From NCBI GenBank assembly GCA_036940085.1, contig JALLBK010000456.1, forward strand, positions 1 to 28,785: a DNA stretch of 28,785 bases, written 5' to 3'. This DNA comes from Discostella pseudostelligera. Its lineage: Eukaryota; Bacillariophyta; Thalassiosirophyceae; Thalassiosirales; Thalassiosiraceae. The notes below the pieces were generated by a model. The model saw only the letters and a list, made by a program, of their open reading frames with translations. It was not told the DNA's origin and made no database searches. The position numbers and the translations under genes were made by a program. Positions 17,837-26,377 of the stretch are shown piece after piece. Each line of letters starts with the position of its first letter. Position 1 is the stretch's first letter.

Positions 17837-20043
17837 TTACGCATTCATCTCCTCTTTCGACAAGTTTGCAAAAGAGTTGTACATCACTGATCCAGAAAAG
17901 CTCATCATCGACGGCCGAAATAGCATCGAATTACGTCCCAAAATAGAAGCTCGATCGCGTTCCAAGGCCATTGCTTGTAGCTGTAGCGGCTCATCCTGCT
18001 TAAAGCATGCCCAAATTCCGAATGGCTGCACTCGATACTCATTCGCCTCAGATGCATCCGCATACAACCTGAGTTCGACAGCTTCGTCTAACCACGAAAT
18101 ACCAATCAATATTACCGCGAAGGACACCAAGACTGCTAGCATTTCAATCTCATTCCGCATCAGTAATGCCAATCCGTGGTTGGAATCGGCTGGCAAAAAA
18201 CACATGCGAGCCGTAATCGCAACAACGACAACAATTCCCACTGCCTGTATTAAGTAGGCCATGTAAAACATCCGCTCGTGCTTTGGATCGGTAGGCACCC
18301 GACGAATGTGCATACTTTTAATGAACGCAATTGAGAAGACAACCGCCGCAAACCCACCACAGACTAAATTTTTAGCATCACTTGGCAATGCCACCGCCGC
18401 GGCGAGGAAACTGTGCGTTAACAAGTTCAGGCCTGATCCCAGCACCGTTGTAAAAAGCAATAGTGCGAAATTACCCACGTGGAAGCAAAATCCGGCAGCG
18501 CGATTGTAGAGTAAAGCATGATCCTGGGGTGCAATGGCATAGGTGTCATCGACGTAGAGTAGTTTGATCATGAACAAGAGGAAGCAGGCCAGGAAAAGAA
18601 ATGCATACTGCTCCCAGGATGGTTCCCAGTAGTTGAAATAGGCAAATGCATCGCCGACAATACTTTGGAGGTTGAACCCAAGGAGCAGAATAAAGAGCAC
18701 ACCTCGTTTGGAGCAGGCAGCTACGTGGATGAAGGCGTAGAGAGTAGGTGTTCAGATTGTGTGTTTGCATGGCGTCCAGACAATGTGGGAAAGTATCAAC
18801 AATCTACCTCATACTCACCATGAAAATCATTCGGCATAAATCCCCGTGGCAGCCTCAAATTCAATACAAATCCCAGAAAGAAAATCCATGGCTTCCAATG
18901 ACTCTCGTTGGGTAAATGAATACCCACTCCCCAATTAATCATTTCGAGAGTATTCATCACCGCAATGAATATGGCATATCTCTTTACGGACGAGTCGACA
19001 TCTTCTTGTTGTCCTGAGCTACTACTACTATTACTCCATACGGTGGCATGATTGAACCAATACCATACCCGTGCATGGAGTGCCACATGCAAAAAGGCCA
19101 CGAACATGGCCACACCCATGACGCGATTGCAGCCATCGGAATGGAAGTCAGAGTAAGCGCTTAGACTACCCCCCAATAATGCAAAGCAGGCTAGTAGTGT
19201 TTCAAGATGGGAGGAGATGTCGGTGGTATCGAACCGTGTGGAGTACGACGCCTCCTTGGACCAGATTTGCCAAAATACAGCAAAGTAGGCCAGGATGGGT
19301 AAGTCGATGGTGCCTCGGTCCTGAATGGCCACTCCTACCTTGGAGAAGCTCGTGACGGCTGCATAAAATCAAAAACAACAACACGCACAAATATTGTATG
19401 CAATCATTTTGTGATGAGGACATTTTGGATGTAAAAATAATGATGAAACCCGAGAGAACAAGATGTACTACTTACTAACCATATCCAAGAATAGATCGGA
19501 GAGACTGACCGGTGCACGAGGAACACAAGTATTGGCCACCCCTTCACCAGCAGCAGCAGCAGTTCCTCCTCCTTGGTAATCCATAGTGCTAACCCTGCTA
19601 TATCCATCATCACCATGCTGCTGCTGCTGTTGCTGCTCACGACTCACGCCTCGTTTATTGAGCTGAATACTCGGCGAATTCACAGTGGGCGCCGCAGTGG
19701 CCGACGGCAAGACATTTGGTCCACGCCACATTCCCCCCTCATACCATGCCTTACCACGTGAATAATCGGAGGCATTTCTACGAAGATTATCAGATTCTTC
19801 ACGTAAGACTTTTAATTCATCGGCAATTTTCACGAGATAGGAGTACATTTTGCGTTTGGCGGCTTTTTCTCTCTGCAGGGAGAGTTTGAGTTTGGTGATT
19901 TCGTCATGATCGCCATCGTTGGCATCGTCTTTGCTGTCATCGATCATGGCGGCGGGAGCCTTGAGAGCTTCACTGGTGAGTGTTGCGGCGGGTGGGCCGT
20001 CGTGGCCGCCGCTACCGCTACTACCGGAGGAGGCGGACGCCAT
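17837..20043 (-). CDS. LtrA-like multipass membrane protein, 3 exons
   Basis: Minus-strand exons 20043-19476, 19358-18819 and 18720-17837 join in phase 1 (1992 nt, 663 aa; introns 117 and 98 nt). The first 180 residues are soluble: a low-complexity start, a charged Leu-heptad coiled coil at about 50-95, and a short polyQ run. Then VSLSDLFLDMVTVTSFSKVG begins a membrane region with about 10-11 predicted helices through exons 2 and 3. The DLFLDMV opening, the YFAVFWQIWSKEASYSTRFD segment and the helices after it resemble low-temperature-requirement protein A (LtrA) family proteins of bacteria and fungi, whose biochemical role is poorly defined. The C-terminal 75 residues are soluble. Family assignment is by eye and moderate; the multipass topology is clear. 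It is convergent with BUB3 and divergent from the thioesterase gene. Confidence 0.7.
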
Positions 20044-20414
20044 CGTCAAGATCTTATGCTTTTGCTTTTGGTTTTGGGTGTTTTTTGTCCTCGTCTTCGG
20101 ATTTGGGATTTGGTGACGTCAAGTAGAGGAGAGTCGAGTCAATTGATTTAAGTACGCGCGAACTTGCCCGCCATTTATTGACTTAATCTCCCGCCAAAAC
20201 ATTGCCACGTGGAATCGACAGTCGAGTCAACTGAAACTAAGATTTCCCGCCAAAATCTCTGATAGCGCGCCCCAAATTGGAGTGGGTGGACCGACGATCG
20301 ACGACGACCTATCGTACGACGACCATGACAAGGCAATTGCCAATGCCAATGGTACTATGGTACTAGAGCATCTTCAGGATCTGGGTATTTGGCGGCGGTG
20401 ATCTCCACAATTAA
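20044..20414. promoter_or_regulatory. Bidirectional promoter with CRE, G-box and E2F-like sites
   Basis: 371 bp between the LtrA-like gene and the thioesterase gene. It holds TGACGTCA (20114-20121, a perfect CRE palindrome), TCCCGCCAAAA (20189-20199), CCACGTGG (20205-20212), TTTCCCGCCAAAA (20243-20255) and an ATTTGGCGGC word near 20389. AGTCGAGTCAAYTGA occurs twice (about 20132-20146 and 20220-20234). This is the densest set of recognisable motifs in the window. Confidence 0.6.
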
Positions 20415-21455
20415 ATGCTTCTACTTTCGCGCGCATTTCAAGTAGGGCTTGCCGCGTCATCATCATCTTATCGCATCAGCATCCATAACAGCCGCTGTCA
20501 TCTCCGGCCCTCCACCCTCAGCAGCCTCAAGATGAGCAGCCGCAGCAGCACTCGTGGTCACGTCACCACCCGCCAAGGCGATGGCACCATCCTCGTCACA
20601 CCACGCAACGAAGCCGATCAAAGTGCATCCATCATCATCTGTCATGGACTGGGCGACACTGCCGAGGGATTTGTCGATGTTGCCGAACAATTGTCATCGC
20701 AATTGCCCTATGCGAAATTCATCTTGCCCACGGCACCTACCCAAAGGGTTACCATGAACATGGGTATGGCCATGCCATCGTGGTATGATATTGTTGGACT
20801 TGATAAACGATCGAATGAATTTTGTAAGGGAATTGATGATTCGCAAGCAAAGCTTACACATCTCATTACCTCCGAAATGGAATTGGGCCTACCACGGAAT
20901 CGGATTGTCTTGGCTGGATTTTCACAGGGGGGTGCATTGAGTTTGTACACGGGCATGCAATTATCATCATCGTCTACTACAAATAATGATGATACTGATA
21001 CTGATGCAACAACAATCACTCCACTTGCCGGCATTGTCCTCCTAAGCGGCTACCTACCCCATGCCAGTGCCTTTCACATTGCACCCGGATTGGAGAACAC
21101 ACCCATCTTTCATGGACATGGCACCCTCGACCCATTAGTCAAACTCGAAGCCGCAAAAGAAAGTCAATCCACTCTTATAGAACAACATGGTGCCACCAAC
21201 TATACACTTACAACCTATCCCGGCTTGGCACATTCGATCAACCCGCAAGAATTAGCCGATGTACTTGATTTCTTGCGCAATGTTATTCCACCCAATGATA
21301 GTTGCAAAATTAAATTGAAAGATCCGACGGAAATGTCAATTAAGGAATTGAAGGCTGCCATTGGAAAGGCTGGATTGGGAAATAGGGCAGTGGGATTTAT
21401 GGAAAAGCGTGAATTTGTGGAATTGTTGCAATTGTTTCGACAGGGCAAGTTGTGA
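20415..21455 (+). CDS. Acyl-protein thioesterase / lysophospholipase with C-terminal extension
   Basis: Single exon, 346 aa. An alpha/beta hydrolase of the LYPLA/APT type, which removes palmitate from cysteines of proteins or hydrolyses lysophospholipids. Family motifs: IIICHGLGDTAEGF (73-86), PTAPTQRVTMNMGMAMPSWYD (105-125, the APT loop), nucleophile elbow GFSQGG with Ser170, GTLDPLV with Asp239 and LAHSI with His273. The triad is therefore complete. The first 39 residues (hydrophobic, then Ser/Arg-rich) precede an internal Met40 where a normal APT would begin, so they may be an organelle presequence. An insert at 184-202 is Ser/Thr/Asp-rich. After the hydrolase ends (about 292) come some 50 extra residues, including IKELKAAIGKAGLGNRAVGF and EKREFVELL, which resemble a small SAP/ARMET-C-like helical module. 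Animal APTs lack it. Confidence 0.9.
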   Translation: MLLLSRAFQVGLAASSSSYRISIHNSRCHLRPSTLSSLKMSSRSSTRGHVTTRQGDGTILVTPRNEADQSASIIICHGLGDTAEGFVDVAEQLSSQLPYAKFILPTAPTQRVTMNMGMAMPSWYDIVGLDKRSNEFCKGIDDSQAKLTHLITSEMELGLPRNRIVLAGFSQGGALSLYTGMQLSSSSTTNNDDTDTDATTITPLAGIVLLSGYLPHASAFHIAPGLENTPIFHGHGTLDPLVKLEAAKESQSTLIEQHGATNYTLTTYPGLAHSINPQELADVLDFLRNVIPPNDSCKIKLKDPTEMSIKELKAAIGKAGLGNRAVGFMEKREFVELLQLFRQGKL

Positions 21456-22639
21456 GTGACGGGGTGTTTTGGTGATAGTGGTGCAATAGTTTATTCTTTG
21501 TAGAAGTTGGAGGGAAAAGATGATGATGATGATGACGATGATGTTGAATTCGAGTGAAACTAAAAAATGTGCAAAGTTGCAGACAATCGACGACAAGCTC
21601 CGTGGGTGGATAGAATAGGGTGATGGAACATTATGGTCGGGGACAAAGGAAAGATAGTGCTATATCGTTCTAGAAAGTGGGCGAACAACATCATTAACAA
21701 CGACAGCAACAGCAACGGACAAGCAGCGAGTCTCGAACACATCCCTTCTAAATTATTAGGTACTAATCTGCCTTGTGTCATGAAAACTCATTTCGACTCA
21801 ACTGGCGCCCTCGCCCACGCGTCATCACCACCTCAACCAATAAAACAATCGACTAAGCACAAGGCAAGTTGTATGTTGACAGTAGCATCAATATCGATCG
21901 ATGAATTGAGCGTCTCGCTTCAAAAAGAAATAAGACTGCCCGCCGCTGCATCGATCATCGATCGTATCTAGAGGAGTAGCTTTTAGCGGGAAGGAGTCTG
22001 CCTGGCTGCCTGCTGATGCTGATGCGCGACAGCACAAGTCACAGGTTCTGCAAAAAAGATCCAGGATCGGCTGTCTGTCTCAGATCATTAAGTATGCTTT
22101 TCTCCACGTCCATACCCTAGAGATGGTCATCTGACGAGCTCTTTCTCTGCGGACAGAAAAAGTGCGATATCATTACGACCTTTGTCTGAATACTGGAGAC
22201 GCCGTATGTAGAAGTAAGTTGAAGCTCAATAAGAAGTTATTGTGAATCGCACGTGGACTAAGATCAGATTGGCATCCAAAGGTGGTCGAGATACCTTTGC
22301 CCTGATGTGCCTTTTGTTACTTAACCCCAGATCCAGGTACTCAGAATGGTGTTTCCTTTGTTTCCTTCTTGCTGCGAAAGTGATATTTGTACCTTATCGC
22401 ACTCTTTCGCGGCCACTACTACCAAGGACACCACACAAAATCGCGTTAGCTGTTGACTTTCGCTGTTGTGTGCTTGATAATGTGCGCTCTTGTGTGTGCT
22501 TGTTCGTTGTTTGTGTGGCCCACAATGCATGGCCGGTTTTGGATCCATGTTGTGGGTACTTCAATATCCATTCTACCCTGGGTAAACAATAGATTCTCAT
22601 AGGTCAGTACCAATAGCCATAGCCCCTTTCCGTGTAACG
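21456..22639. other. Intergenic region without a supported gene
   Basis: About 1.2 kb. ORFs at 21633-21971 (plus, 112 codons) and 22242-22592 (plus, 116 codons) are open but show no domain, signal peptide or conserved motif, so I do not call them. Visible: a GATGATGATGATGACG microsatellite around 21520, a CGATCGATGA/TCATCGATCG inverted pair near 21895 and 21955, a TTTTAGCGGGAA E2F-like word near 21981 and a CTGTCTGTC tract near 22073. Confidence 0.5.
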
Positions 22640-23530
22640 ATGGCCCACGTTCAAACTCTCGATACGACGACGACGATGGAAGATCTCGAAGCCAACAGCG
22701 TTCGGATGTTGGCGCGTCAGTTCCAATTCAGCAGCTGCACAACTACCAAATCGCCGCTTCTGGTGGACCATGTGAATGTTAATGCCCTTGTTGTCGGCAG
22801 CGTCAGTGATACATCTGCTGCTGCTTCTGCCGCTGCTCCTGCTCCTGCTCCTGCTGCAACAAGCTCAAACATCTCCTCCTCTTCTAGTATCGGAGGGCGC
22901 GACATGGTCGTCATCCCAGCAGCAGAAAAGAAGAAGCCCGCCGCCACCAGGAGCATTAAAGTAGTACTCCTCCAAGCCAACAGCCGCCGCAGCCTGCCAC
23001 CCTGGGCCTGCCTCGTCCCCACCACCGACGATCCCATCGACACCTCCTTCATAATGTGCCTCGATTCCATCCGTGACATTGGCCGTATCAACCCAGTACA
23101 CATACTCATCCGTCGACATGTCTTCGAGGTCCGCCGTACTCTCCATACCGGCCGGATCTTTTTTCAATGTGCCTGCTGCAAACACCGCCCACGCTCCGAT
23201 CGAGCCAAATTGTCGACGGTGGCACCACAGGGCGTGAATTCCATCTATCGATCGTTTGTTCGGTTTATGATGGAACATGTCCCGGCATGCCAATACATTC
23301 CATACACTATACGAAGTTTGGATGCCCGAACTACGAAGGTTGCCAATTACATTTGTGGTGGAGGTAGTGATACTACTGCTGCTACTACTCGGTGTGGTGG
23401 TGGAATTGGCAGAATCGAGAAGTATTGGGCATGGAGTGCCAAGGAAATGGGATTGATGGATGGTATCGATCATGGCAAGATCATTGTCTATCGTGATCTA
23501 CCGGCTACAGTCTCAGACTGGGAGCCTTAA
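22640..23530 (+). CDS. Diatom-type hypothetical protein with Cys/His module
   Basis: Single exon, 296 aa, no known enzyme motif. Residues 55-105 are Ala/Pro/Ser/Lys low complexity. The rest looks structured: IKVVLLQANSRRSLPPWACL (106-125), then IFFQCACCKHRPRSDRAKLS (173-192) and SIYRSFVRFMMEHVPACQYI (201-220). The pattern C177-x2-C180 with H182, then H213-x3-C217, could bind zinc. The C-terminal RIEKYWAWSAKEMGLMDG reads like a conserved helix ending the module. My recollection is that diatom proteomes contain many uncharacterised proteins with an FQCxxCKH...DRAKLST block; I cannot verify this here. Nuclear or DNA-binding function would be speculation. Confidence 0.75.
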   Translation: MAHVQTLDTTTTMEDLEANSVRMLARQFQFSSCTTTKSPLLVDHVNVNALVVGSVSDTSAAASAAAPAPAPAATSSNISSSSSIGGRDMVVIPAAEKKKPAATRSIKVVLLQANSRRSLPPWACLVPTTDDPIDTSFIMCLDSIRDIGRINPVHILIRRHVFEVRRTLHTGRIFFQCACCKHRPRSDRAKLSTVAPQGVNSIYRSFVRFMMEHVPACQYIPYTIRSLDARTTKVANYICGGGSDTTAATTRCGGGIGRIEKYWAWSAKEMGLMDGIDHGKIIVYRDLPATVSDWEP

Positions 23531-24319
23531 GTTGATCATGAAGAACCATATCATCAACAAGACGAAAGTACCCAATTTTCATTTTGATTGTACAAATGTA
23601 TACCTGCATCATTCATACGGATCAAAACAAATGTTTGAAGATAATGAGGTGGAAGTTGACTTTTCCTCTCCCACCCATTCATCACCCGCTACCACGATGA
23701 TGTCATCGCTCGCGTTCTACACTCTGTTGCACTCAGAGGACATCATCCCACAACTATCCGACTATATATCTATCTACTAGCTACTGTATCTTTTCCAAGG
23801 TGCGGTAGTATCCATGTTCCAAGAGAAGGATTCGTCCGTCACATCTTCTTTTGAGGATACCCGCTACATGCTACAGCTACACGCTTCTGACTTCCACTTC
23901 AAATTATTGCTAGAGTTTGAGGAGTAGAACGTATACATTGAAGTATTAAAAATATATATTTAGTACTAGCAACTCCCTAACCGGACAGTATCGATCTTCT
24001 CTCCCCTTACAGAAATGCAGTCTTCATTGTCGATTCTCGATTCGATAGAGAGAGTAGATGATGCGTCATCTTTNTCCCCTTACAGAAATGCAGTCTTCAT
24101 TGTCGATTCTCGATTCGATAGAGAGAGTAGATGATGCGTCATCTTTGTGCATGATAGTATCTAGGCAGCGTGAACGATGGGCACAAAATGTATCCTTCGC
24201 GTAGGTAGTTGATATTAGCCTACCATGCGAGCCATTCCTACTCGCCCTCCTCTCTCGTTCTTCAACACACACTCTCAATCTCTCCTCCCCCATCGCAGCA
24301 ACTATCTACTACGACTTAC
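23531..24319. other. Intergenic region with assembly seam
   Basis: About 790 bp with no supported gene; an ORF continuing past the stop at 23530 in another frame is a shadow. It contains a single N at 24074 flanked by two identical 72-bp copies. The right end probably contains the dynactin 3' UTR. Confidence 0.6.
24002..24146. repeat. 72-bp exact duplication flanking a single N
   Basis: 24002-24073 and 24075-24146 are identical over all 72 bases, separated only by the N at 24074. Both start TCCCCTTACAGAAATG and end GATGCGTCATCTTT. Identical flanks around a lone N are the usual trace of two overlapping contig ends that were joined but not merged, so the true sequence probably has one copy. 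Confidence 0.85.
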
Positions 24320-25708
24320 TCACTTCTTCTTCTCATCACCCAACAACGACAACATCATATCATCCAATCTCTTCACATTCCGTTCCAACACATCTCTATT
24401 CTCCTTCCACCCCAATTCCATCTTCGTCAATGCCTCCTCAACACTACTCAACATTCGTTCGGAACGACCAATGGCCATTTCGGCATTGGATAGACGTGAT
24501 GAAAATTCGGCAGCATTGGTGTGTAAATTGGATAATTCAAGTAGTCGATGAGTGAGAGCGGGTAGAGAAGTGGAAATGCCGTCGAGTTCGATTAGTTGAG
24601 CGTGGAGTGCGGAGATTACTTGACTGTCCAACTCCGCAGTAGTATTAGTGACAGAGGATGATTTGGAGAATGTTGCAGTAGCACTACCAAGCTTGGTCTT
24701 GGCACGTGCCGCCGCCTCGAAATCGGCACGTATCACCTTGGCTTTGGCGGCCAGTTTCTCAAGGTGGTTCATGTCCATTTGTGCCGAGAGACGTTCTGCG
24801 TCTTCGATGCGTTCTAGGATGGATTTGTGGGTATTGCTATTGTTGCTTCCAATGGTGCTAGTGGTGGTAGATGTGGATCCCATGACATGTTCAAGTCTGC
24901 GCAATCGATCTTCTAGCAATGCTTCTCGTTGGGATGGTGTCGATGACGATGAGATCATGGTAGCCACGGTGGACGATTGCTCCTGCTGCTGTTCCCGATG
25001 CAACTCATGCAATAGCTTCATCTTTAAATCATCCTTTCCCCCAAAGCCAAGACTATCACTGCTCATTTTTTCAATAATGCGTGATAAATATTCCTGATAC
25101 TTTTGAGATGACGAGGCATGTGTCATTCCCAATGCGTCAATGCGTGAGTTTAGTTCGATCATCATGGCCTTCAAATTATTCTTGTCATCATCGTCATCAG
25201 CGTTGTTATTGTCGGTAGTATTATTGTTCAGTGTGGTCTCCAATTTATCAATTTCAGCCTTGAGATATTGAAGTCGTCGTCGTCGTGGATCTCCCACCCA
25301 ATGCATCTCATAATTATTGTCGTCGCCGCCGCCGCCGATCAAGCCGGCCTGCTCCGCTTCACCGTCAACATTATTGGCAGTGGAATCAGAATCAGGCCGA
25401 TTAAGAATCCAGCCAGCATTGGTGGGAGGATGGCGAGAGAAGGCTTGGAAGGCAGTGCGTGGATCTAATTCCTCTTGGATGATGAGGGCGTCGTCGTCGT
25501 CGCCGCCGTCATCCACATCGTCATCACCGTCGCCACCCCGATTGATGTCGTTGCCATCATCATCATCATGATGACGACGATGATGACGACCATCACTGTT
25601 CAGCGGCGGGGGAGGCAATGGCACAATTAGGGCGGGTAGCCCATCCGAGGTGAAGATGGCCTCGCCCCCGGCTTCGTCGGCGGAGTGAGTAGGTGGATTC
25701 GTCTTCAT
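24320..25708 (-). CDS. DCTN2: Dynactin subunit 2 (dynamitin, p50)
   Basis: Single exon, 462 aa; ATG at 25708 (two codons upstream in the open frame lack an ATG). Dynamitin forms part of the shoulder of dynactin, the cofactor that links cytoplasmic dynein to cargo. AIFTSDGLPA near 18-28 resembles the family's N-terminal ETSDLPE motif. A His/Asp/Gly-rich disordered stretch follows (about 40-75), then coiled coils with LQYLKAEIDKLETTL and LEDRLRRLEHVMG. The final 80 residues (382-462) match the dynamitin C-terminus: LPALTHRLLELSNLH, a helix with EFSSRLSNAE, then LERNVKRLDDMMLSL. Length and order fit the family (about 400 aa plus low-complexity inserts). It is divergent from the small SPT subunit gene. 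Confidence 0.85.
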   Translation of the reverse strand: MKTNPPTHSADEAGGEAIFTSDGLPALIVPLPPPPLNSDGRHHRRHHDDDDGNDINRGGDGDDDVDDGGDDDDALIIQEELDPRTAFQAFSRHPPTNAGWILNRPDSDSTANNVDGEAEQAGLIGGGGDDNNYEMHWVGDPRRRRLQYLKAEIDKLETTLNNNTTDNNNADDDDDKNNLKAMMIELNSRIDALGMTHASSSQKYQEYLSRIIEKMSSDSLGFGGKDDLKMKLLHELHREQQQEQSSTVATMISSSSTPSQREALLEDRLRRLEHVMGSTSTTTSTIGSNNSNTHKSILERIEDAERLSAQMDMNHLEKLAAKAKVIRADFEAAARAKTKLGSATATFSKSSSVTNTTAELDSQVISALHAQLIELDGISTSLPALTHRLLELSNLHTNAAEFSSRLSNAEMAIGRSERMLSSVEEALTKMELGWKENRDVLERNVKRLDDMMLSLLGDEKKK

Positions 25709-26098
25709 GGTCAATGTCCACGGTTCATTGTCGCTGCCGCGTGAGCGTGGTGGTGGGCGGGTGGTGGCGAAAATGGCGGGAATGATTTGGCGCCGCGGCG
25801 AAACAAATGGCGGGAAGGCAACCTCGAACGCAAGCGCTATTGTGGCGAAAATGGCGGGAAGCCACCCCTCCGACCTTCCACAATACTAATATGACACAGA
25901 AATAAAAAATGCAGCAAACCCATGGCAGCCTCCGCCCGCCGCCTCCGCTCCGTCCTATTACTCTTACAATAATCCTCTCCTCCCCATACTCATCACTACG
26001 AAACTGCGAACTCACTAGAAGGCCTCCTCTCCTATCATCTCATCTTGCTCCCTCTCTCATTTCCAATTGATTGAAACTTATAGAAATTCGACAAAACA
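25709..26098. promoter_or_regulatory. Bidirectional promoter with repeated GGCGGGAA boxes
   Basis: 390 bp between DCTN2 and the small SPT subunit. GTGGCGAAAATGGCGGGAA occurs exactly at 25764-25782 and 25842-25860, with a further AAATGGCGGGAAGG near 25804 and a TTTGGCGCC near 25786. Read on the other strand these are TTCCCGCCAT E2F-like boxes close to the DCTN2 start. Confidence 0.6.
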
Positions 26099-26377
26099 AT
26101 GGCTTTGACCAAAACCAACACCGACAATCTCTGCTGTCCAACCCCAAGCACCGCCGCCTCCTCCACTAATAACGCAGCAAGAAGTTCGCCCAATAACTCA
26201 TTACTACTCTATCTCACCAAACTAAAATATCGATATTATCTATGGACCGGCTTATATATGTTGGAGCCACATGAACGGCTGGCATTGCACATTGTTGTTG
26301 GACCGATTGGAGTGGCATTGGTATTGTATGTTGGTGTGTTTATCAATGGCATTGGGGAGGGTTGGACTAGTAGTTAG
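26099..26377 (+). CDS. Small subunit of serine palmitoyltransferase (ssSPT-like)
   Basis: Single exon, 92 aa. The family (human SPTSSA/B, yeast Tsc3-like in role) consists of tiny ER membrane proteins that stimulate serine palmitoyltransferase, the first step of sphingoid base synthesis. The diagnostic segment is YYLWTGLYMLEPHERLALH (46-64), close to the YMLEPWER core of the animal small subunits, followed by a hydrophobic helix (about 65-83). The N-terminal 34 residues are polar, Thr/Ser/Asn-rich and unlike animal versions. The short length matches the family. Proteins this small are often missed by annotation pipelines. Confidence 0.85.
   Translation: MALTKTNTDNLCCPTPSTAASSTNNAARSSPNNSLLLYLTKLKYRYYLWTGLYMLEPHERLALHIVVGPIGVALVLYVGVFINGIGEGWTSS

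Noticed and set aside
21633..21971. 112-codon plus-strand ORF after the thioesterase
   Set aside because: No domain, signal or splice support. Kept only as part of the intergenic description.
22865..23473. 202-codon minus-strand ORF
   Set aside because: Antisense to the Cys/His-module gene. No family features, and the plus-strand protein has a more protein-like composition.
24002..24146. Biological tandem duplication
   Set aside because: Perfect identity with a lone N exactly between the copies is far better explained by an unmerged assembly overlap.
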